64,000 nucleotides of DNA from Variovorax sp. YR216 (GTDB taxonomy: Bacteria; Pseudomonadota; Gammaproteobacteria; Burkholderiales; Burkholderiaceae_C), in the NCBI RefSeq assembly GCF_900107745.1, contig NZ_FNRO01000022.1, positions 1 to 64,000 on the forward strand. The letters run 5' to 3'. A program made the translations under genes and the position numbers. Each line of letters opens with the position of its first letter. Position 1 is the first letter of the stretch. The notes under the pieces were generated by a model. The model worked only from the letters and a program-made list of their open reading frames with translations, was not told the DNA's origin and made no database searches. Of the stretch, positions 59,178 through 64,000 are shown piece by piece.

Positions 59178-60521
59178 ATGTCAGTACCCGCGGCAATCGA
59201 CGTCAAGGCATTCATCGACGACAGGCCTCCTTCCGCCTACCAGTGGCTTCTCGTCATCCTGTGCTTCCTGGTGGTGGCAGCGGACGGGATGGACGTGGCG
59301 ATCATGGGATTCGTCGCGCCTCCGATCCTTCAGGAGTGGGGCCTCTCGCGACCTGCCTTCGGATTGGTGATGAGTGCCGCGCCCATCGGACTCGTGATCG
59401 GCGCGCTGGTGGCCGGTCCTTCATCGGACCGCGTCGGACGCAAGCTGGTGCTGATCGCATCCGTGCTGCTGTTCGGCGTGCTGACCATCGCAACGGCTTT
59501 CTCGCGTTCGCCAACCGAGATGGCGGCGCTGCGGCTGCTGACCGGCATCGGCCTCGGTGCGGCCATGCCCAACACGACGACGCTGCTGTCCGAATACGCC
59601 CCGTCCGGCAAGCGGGCGCTGATGATCACCATCATGTTCACCGGCTTCAACCTGGGGTCGGCGTTGATCGGATTTGTCGCCGGTGCGTTGATCCCGATGC
59701 ATGGCTGGCGTTCCGTCCTCGTTTTCGGCGGCGTGCTGCCGTTGGTGCTGGTGCCGTTGCTGGTCTGTCTGCTGCCCGAGTCGGCTCGCCTGATGGCGGT
59801 GAAGGGGCGGCCCGCCGAGCGCATTGCAGCGACGTTGGGCCGGGTGTGCGGAGTGCGGTTCGAGCCCGGTACCCGCTTCTTCTCGCAGGAGCCGCAGGTG
59901 GCCGGTCGCACGTCCGTCGGCGTGCTGTTCTCGCCCGGATTCAGCGCGCTGACCATCGCCTTGTGGGTCACCTATTTCATGGGCCTGCTGGTGATCTACC
60001 TGCTCACCGGCTGGCTGCCCACGCTGATGAAGGATGCCGGGCTGTCGATCGCGACGGCGGCCAATGTGACCGCGATGTTCCAGATCGGCGGCACCATCGG
60101 CGCGGTGATCGTCGGCTGGTGCATGGACCGCACGCAGCCGGCGCGAGTGATCGCCGGTGCCTATTTCGCAGGGGCACTGTGCGTGTTGCTGGTCGGCGCC
60201 ATCGGGGCTTTGTCGCCTGCGCTGACGCTGCTGGTCTTCAGCACGGGCTTCTTCATGAGCGGCGCACAGACCGGGCTGAATGCCTTTGCGCCGGGCTGCT
60301 ACCCCACCGCCGCGCGCGCCACCGGCGTGAGCTGGATGCTGGGCATGGGGCGCTTCGGCAGCATCCTGGGTTCCGCATTCGGCGGCGCGTTGCTCGGCAT
60401 GGGCCTGGGCTTCGGCAGCATCCTCGGCATGCTGGCCGTGCCTGCGGCGTTCGCGGCCGTGGCAATCCTCAGCACGCGTCGGCGTGACGCCGTCCGGGGC
60501 AGGGAAGCCGCAGCCGTGTGA
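59178..60521 (+). CDS. MFS aromatic-acid:proton symporter (AAHS family), gallate importer by context
   Basis: A 447-residue 12-helix transporter. The AAHS motif DGMDVAIMGFVAPPI lies in helix 1, GPSSDRVGRKLVLIAS between helices 2 and 3, and RLLTGIGLGAAMPNTTTLLS in helix 4. YLLTGWLPTLMKDAG and ARATGVSWMLGMGRFGSILG are typical of PcaK/GalT-like members. It lies 39 bases after galA with GGAGAC upstream, so it should be co-transcribed and import gallate through the inner membrane. Confidence 0.93.
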   Translation: MSVPAAIDVKAFIDDRPPSAYQWLLVILCFLVVAADGMDVAIMGFVAPPILQEWGLSRPAFGLVMSAAPIGLVIGALVAGPSSDRVGRKLVLIASVLLFGVLTIATAFSRSPTEMAALRLLTGIGLGAAMPNTTTLLSEYAPSGKRALMITIMFTGFNLGSALIGFVAGALIPMHGWRSVLVFGGVLPLVLVPLLVCLLPESARLMAVKGRPAERIAATLGRVCGVRFEPGTRFFSQEPQVAGRTSVGVLFSPGFSALTIALWVTYFMGLLVIYLLTGWLPTLMKDAGLSIATAANVTAMFQIGGTIGAVIVGWCMDRTQPARVIAGAYFAGALCVLLVGAIGALSPALTLLVFSTGFFMSGAQTGLNAFAPGCYPTAARATGVSWMLGMGRFGSILGSAFGGALLGMGLGFGSILGMLAVPAAFAAVAILSTRRRDAVRGREAAAV

Positions 60522-60644
60522 CGCGGCGCTCTCGAGAGCCCGCCTTCTTCCAACCGATTCGCCTTGCCTGGCCCCTGATCTTGGCGGCCAGCAAGGGTGC
60601 CTGCCTCTCAAAAAAAGATTCCCAACCCACGAAGGAGACAAACC

Positions 60645-62594
60645 ATGAAATTCACCACCTCGCCCGCCGTCCCGGGGCGACTGACACGCACCGCGCTGGG
60701 TGCCAGTCTTCTGATATCGCTGGCCGCCTGCGGGGGCGGTTCGGGCAACTCCGCGGGCCTGGCTGCCTTGGCGGGCTCAGGCACCACTTCATCCACGAGC
60801 ACCACCTCGACCCCTTCGCCGGCCGCCGCCGGGCCAGGCGTCTATGACAGCAAGCTCGCTTTCGACGCTTCGAAAGCCCCGTACACGACGATCACCGTCA
60901 AGCTCGACGGTGTCGACACGCCCGTGCGTTGGTACAGAGAGGTGTGCTACGTCGGCACGCCGATGAAACTGGCGCCTCAGCAGCCTGCCCTCGGGGCACC
61001 CTTTGCGGCCGACAACCAGGTGTGCGGTTATCAGAACCTGAACATCTTCGTGCGTGAAGCGGATGCGGCCCGGCAGGACAACCCCATCTTCTTCAACGTC
61101 AACAACGGCGGCTGGTTTGCCAGCTATCAAGGGGGCAAGGGCGGCTGGGATCCCGCGACACCGATCACCAGCGCCAACTATGCCGGCGCCGATGTCGTGG
61201 CCGGACGCGCCTATGTGAGCAACAGCGACACGGACAAGGTCGGCGCCGCGCTGAGCCGTGGCTTCGTGTACATCAACATGGCCTCGCGCAGCCGCGGTGC
61301 GACCGCCCCGGCGGGCGTCTACGACGACGGCGTCTACCAGGGCAAGGCCCCGGCCGCCATCGTCGACGCCAAGGCGGCCGTGCGCTTTCTGCGTCTGAAC
61401 GATGCCACCATGCCGGGCGACGCCAGCCGTATCGTGGTGAACGGCACCAGCGGTGGTGGCGCTCAAAGCACCCAGCTCGGCGCCACCGGCAACAACGAAG
61501 ACTATTTCCCCTACCTGAAGGCCATCGGCGCTGCCGGTATCGACAAGGACGGCAAGAGTTCGATCAAGGACGACGTCTTCGCCGTCGTGGCCTACTGCCC
61601 GATCCAGGACATGGGCAGCGCCGACCTGGCTTACGAGTGGATGTTCAATGTCCTGGACTCGCGCTCGCTGGTCGAGGCGGCCCAGAAAGCCGGCACGATC
61701 AAGGCCGCGGACGGCACGGTGCTCGTCAGGGCCTCCAACCCCGATCGCGACGGGAGCGCTGAACTGATGAACAGGTTCGTGGCTTACCAGGCCAGCCTCG
61801 GGCTGAAGAATGACGATGGCACGCAGCTGACGACCGACAACATGCTGGCCGCCATCCAGGCCGAAATCAAGAAGGCGGCCGAAAAGCAGATCAAGGATGG
61901 CAAGTCGTTCGTCGCCTACGGAGCCTACGGCGACCACGCGGGCAACGGCGTCGGGGGCGGGAGCGGATCGGTCCACTATCTGAACGACTACATCGGTGCG
62001 GATGCCAGCGGTACGGTCACGACCTTCAACATGCGCAATTACCTGAAGTTCGTTGCGACGCAGGCGCGGCTCAAGGCCGTGCCGGCTTTTGACCAGCGAG
62101 GCCAGAGCGCAGCCGCAGCGGGAACCGTGACCGATGACGGCGCCGGCACCGTGAACTACACCGGTGGCGAGTCCGACCTGTTCGGCACCCCCAGCCAGGT
62201 CTATTCCAACTTCACCGAGTACGGCTGGAATCACAACGACGGCGCCAACGGTGCCGACGCGCAAGCCGGGGTTGGCCTCGGAAACACCGGCTACACCTGG
62301 GCCGGCAACCCGCAGCGGTCGTTCGTGCTCAACCAGTACAAGTTGATCAATGCACTGGCCTATGTCGGCAAGAACGATGGCATCACGCCGCACTGGCGCA
62401 TTCGTGTTGGTGCGCGCGACCGCGATACGTCCTTTACCGTCGCGTACAACCTCAGCCGCGCGTTGAAGGCCGACCCCAAGGTCCAGGACATCGACTACGC
62501 GCTGGCCTGGGACCAGGGGCACGCAGGCAACTACGACGTGCAGGAAGCGATGAAATGGGTCGACAGCATGATCGCGAAGGGCAAGGCGCAGTAG
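60645..62594 (+). CDS. tannase (subtype-B-like), outer-membrane or surface lipoprotein
   Basis: A 649-residue alpha/beta-hydrolase starting at an ATG with GAAGGAGA upstream. A lipobox ends at Cys29 (LLISLAAC), followed by a Gly/Ser/Thr linker. The nucleophile is S269 in VVNGTSGGGAQS. D578 (KNDGITPHWRIRVGARDRD) and H626 (WDQGHAGNYDVQEAMKWVD) complete a likely catalytic triad. IFFNVNNGGW and AKAAVRFLRLNDATMPGD fit subtype B tannases. It should hydrolyse galloyl esters, releasing gallate for GalA. Its place after the gallate transporter strongly supports the call. A feruloyl-esterase-like activity is the main alternative. Confidence 0.85.
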   Translation: MKFTTSPAVPGRLTRTALGASLLISLAACGGGSGNSAGLAALAGSGTTSSTSTTSTPSPAAAGPGVYDSKLAFDASKAPYTTITVKLDGVDTPVRWYREVCYVGTPMKLAPQQPALGAPFAADNQVCGYQNLNIFVREADAARQDNPIFFNVNNGGWFASYQGGKGGWDPATPITSANYAGADVVAGRAYVSNSDTDKVGAALSRGFVYINMASRSRGATAPAGVYDDGVYQGKAPAAIVDAKAAVRFLRLNDATMPGDASRIVVNGTSGGGAQSTQLGATGNNEDYFPYLKAIGAAGIDKDGKSSIKDDVFAVVAYCPIQDMGSADLAYEWMFNVLDSRSLVEAAQKAGTIKAADGTVLVRASNPDRDGSAELMNRFVAYQASLGLKNDDGTQLTTDNMLAAIQAEIKKAAEKQIKDGKSFVAYGAYGDHAGNGVGGGSGSVHYLNDYIGADASGTVTTFNMRNYLKFVATQARLKAVPAFDQRGQSAAAAGTVTDDGAGTVNYTGGESDLFGTPSQVYSNFTEYGWNHNDGANGADAQAGVGLGNTGYTWAGNPQRSFVLNQYKLINALAYVGKNDGITPHWRIRVGARDRDTSFTVAYNLSRALKADPKVQDIDYALAWDQGHAGNYDVQEAMKWVDSMIAKGKAQ

Positions 62595-62620
62595 GGAAGA
62601 ACCAAGGGCAGCGCTGAACC

Positions 62621-62653
62621 GCTGAACAATAGCCGCGGGGCTTTGTTCAGCGT
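62621..62653. terminator. bidirectional hairpin between tannase and FAH genes
   Basis: CGCTGAACAA (62621-62630) and TTGTTCAGCG (62644-62653) pair perfectly over 10 bp, with AGCC/GGCT adding four more pairs after one unpaired T. It lies 26 bases after the tannase stop and directly beside the stop of the convergent gene. There is no long T-tract, but the position between convergent genes fits a shared terminator. Confidence 0.72.
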
Positions 62654-63409
62654 TCAGAGCCGCGCTTCGGCCCGCCCGATGCCCGGGAACTCGACCATCA
62701 CGGTGTCGCCCTTCTGCGCGGGCAGCACGCCCACCCACGAGCCCGTGGTGACCACGGTGCCGGCCGGCACGGCCCTGCCGTCGCGCGTCACGTGCCGCAG
62801 CCAGACCGGCAGCAGCCACGCGGGGTCGTACATCGGATGGGTGCCACGGCGCAGATCGGGTCCGCGGGCGCCGATGCGCGTCTCGCACACCTGGGTCGTC
62901 CAGTCACGCGCGGCATAGGGCACCCAGGCGCCCAGCACCAGTGCGCCGTGCGATTGCTGGTCCGCGAGCTTGAGCAGGGCGGTTGCCTGCGCGGGGTCTT
63001 TCCAGCGCGAATCGACGATCTCGATCGAGACGGTCATCGCGTCGATCAAGGCCGTGGCGTGCTCGGGCGTGAGCGTCGCCGCGCGTTCAGGCGTCACGTC
63101 CTCGCCGAGACGCAGTGCGATTTCTGATTCGATGCCCGGCGCATTGAAGTGCATGTCGCCGTAGTTCGCAGGGCTGGCGCGCACACCGGCGGGCGGCAAG
63201 GGCGCGTGTGTCAGCACCGCGTCGCGCGAAGGACCGCCCGATTTCCAATGGCCGGGCACGGCCGAACCGAACCAGCCCATCGCCTGCGCCACGCGGTCCT
63301 GCACGGCATAGGCTTTCGCTGCATCGGTGACGGCGCCCGTCCACGCTGAAGGATCCAGGGCACGGTGCTCGCGCCACGCCGATGCGAGGGATGCCGCGAG
63401 GTCCGTCAT
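62654..63409 (-). CDS. fumarylacetoacetate-hydrolase-family protein (2-keto-4-pentenoate hydratase type)
   Basis: A 251-residue protein starting at the ATG at 63409. The metal site Glu-x-Glu is in APGIESEIALRLGED, and the third ligand Asp is in VSIEIVDSRWKD. THPMYDPAWLLPVWLRHVTR and AGTVVTTGSWVGVLPAQKGD are typical of MhpD-like hydratases. Such enzymes hydrate 2-hydroxypentadienoates or act on related oxo acids late in meta-cleavage routes. Its start overlaps the upstream Bug gene stop by four bases (ATGA), so they form one operon. The substrate is unknown. Confidence 0.9.
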   Translation of the reverse strand: MTDLAASLASAWREHRALDPSAWTGAVTDAAKAYAVQDRVAQAMGWFGSAVPGHWKSGGPSRDAVLTHAPLPPAGVRASPANYGDMHFNAPGIESEIALRLGEDVTPERAATLTPEHATALIDAMTVSIEIVDSRWKDPAQATALLKLADQQSHGALVLGAWVPYAARDWTTQVCETRIGARGPDLRRGTHPMYDPAWLLPVWLRHVTRDGRAVPAGTVVTTGSWVGVLPAQKGDTVMVEFPGIGRAEARL

Positions 63410-64000
63410 GCGTCCACCTTCACCTTGCCGTCCTTGACGACGCGCGCCCACTTGTCGATCTCGCTCGAGATGAACTTGGCAAACTTGTCGCGCGAGCCGC
63501 CGCCGTCTTCGGCGCCGTAGGTGTCCAGCCGCTCCTGCACGTCGGGCATGGCCAGCACGGTGTTGACGTCGCGGTTGATCTTGTCGGCGATGGCAGTCGG
63601 CAGCTTGCCCGGGCCGGCGAGCCCGTACCAGGTGGTGGCTTCGAAGCCGTCGAAGCCTTGTTCCTGCATGGTCGGGATGCTCGGATGGCCCTTGGCGCGC
63701 TTGGTCCGCGTCTGGGCCACGCCGATCACCTTGCCGCTCTTCACGTGCGGCGTGGCTGCCGTCATCGTCTCGAAGCTGTACTGGATCTGGCTGCCCATCA
63801 GGTCGGTCAGCAAGGGTCCGCTGCCCTTGTAGGGCACATGCATCGCATCGACCTTCGCCTGCAGCTTGAACATCTCCAGGGCCAGGTGCTGCGCAGAGCC
63901 GGAGCCGGCCGAGCCGAAGCTCACCTTGCCGGGCTCCGCGGCGCACAGGGAGACGATGTCCTTGACGGTCACCGCCTTCTGGGTGGGGCTCGCGATCAGC
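63406..64000 (-). CDS. Bug-family periplasmic binding protein (5' end beyond the window)
   Basis: About 198 C-terminal residues of a Bug protein; the frame stays open to the window edge (LIASPTQKAVTVKDIVSLCA). Blocks are GKVSFGSAGSGSAQHLALEM, HVPYKGSGPLLTDLMGSQIQ, RAKGHPSIPTMQEQGFDGFE and EIDKWARVVKDGKVKVDA. It is the fourth Bug-type sequence of the window including the truncated one, and it is coupled to the FAH-family gene by an ATGA overlap. A methionine codon at the start of MTVKD is internal, not the real start. Confidence 0.92.
   Translation of the reverse strand, partial: LIASPTQKAVTVKDIVSLCAAEPGKVSFGSAGSGSAQHLALEMFKLQAKVDAMHVPYKGSGPLLTDLMGSQIQYSFETMTAATPHVKSGKVIGVAQTRTKRAKGHPSIPTMQEQGFDGFEATTWYGLAGPGKLPTAIADKINRDVNTVLAMPDVQERLDTYGAEDGGGSRDKFAKFISSEIDKWARVVKDGKVKVDA

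Noticed and set aside
60789..62888. 699-codon minus-strand open frame opposite the tannase gene
   Set aside because: It has no signal, motif or ribosome site; the plus strand has a lipobox, a nucleophile elbow and a strong Shine-Dalgarno.

Overview
The window reads as chromosomal DNA of a high-GC betaproteobacterium of the Comamonadaceae/Burkholderiales type, most like Variovorax. This is inference from gene content: a betaproteobacterial 5S rRNA tail at the left edge, several Bug-family (tripartite tricarboxylate type) periplasmic binding proteins, a yybP-ykoY leader in front of mntP, dadA/cycA/alr, and many aromatic catabolic genes. No database search was possible.

Layout. (1) 1-9.4 kb is a patchwork next to the end of an rRNA operon: 5S 3' end and terminator, an IS3-type transposase fragment, a TPR membrane protein, a class C beta-lactamase, a CPCC protein, a beta-propeller lipoprotein, a tyrosine recombinase, a glycine-zipper protein, remnants of copper genes, a PAP2 phosphatase and a PXPV-repeat secreted protein. 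(2) 9.4-12.5 kb is a metal module: mntP behind a manganese riboswitch, divergent from an FTR1 iron permease carrying a cytochrome c motif. (3) 13-18.9 kb is a D-amino acid module (dadA-cycA-alr) divergent from a TyrR-like sigma-54 activator, with a visible sigma-54 promoter and operator-like palindromes between them. (4) 19.8-24.8 kb holds mgtA, with a small MgtE-N-like gene overlapping its start, and kup. (5) 25-33 kb is a decayed mosaic: ferredoxin, DUF4143 ATPase, serine hydrolase, binding proteins, and pieces of an integrase, an IS1182-type transposase, a transglutaminase, a Bug gene and a marR gene.

(6) 33.1-55.4 kb is a 22 kb catabolic island of two divergent operons around a GntR/FCD regulator. 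The left arm has GntR, RidA, a LigJ-like hydratase, two Rieske oxygenases, a Bug protein, a VanB-type reductase, an enoyl-CoA hydratase and a 3-hydroxyacyl-CoA dehydrogenase. The right arm has an ADP-forming acyl-CoA synthetase, two acyl-CoA dehydrogenases, a Bug protein, an SCP2-type thiolase with its DUF35 partner, a CaiB CoA-transferase, a LigB extradiol dioxygenase, three tandem RraA-family genes, an enoyl-CoA hydratase homologue and an atypical SDR. The set joins CoA-dependent side-chain shortening to aromatic hydroxylation and meta-cleavage; I know of no described pathway with this gene set.

(7) 55.9-64 kb holds an ArsR/SRPBCC pair and then a tannin/gallate locus: a LysR regulator divergent from gallate dioxygenase (galA), an aromatic-acid MFS transporter and a subtype-B-like tannase lipoprotein. 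A FAH-family hydratase and a Bug gene cut by the window edge follow on the other strand. Tannase would release gallate, the MFS protein would import it, GalA would open the ring to 4-oxalomesaconate, and the LigJ-like hydratase and RraA-type aldolase of region 6 could finish the route to pyruvate and oxaloacetate.
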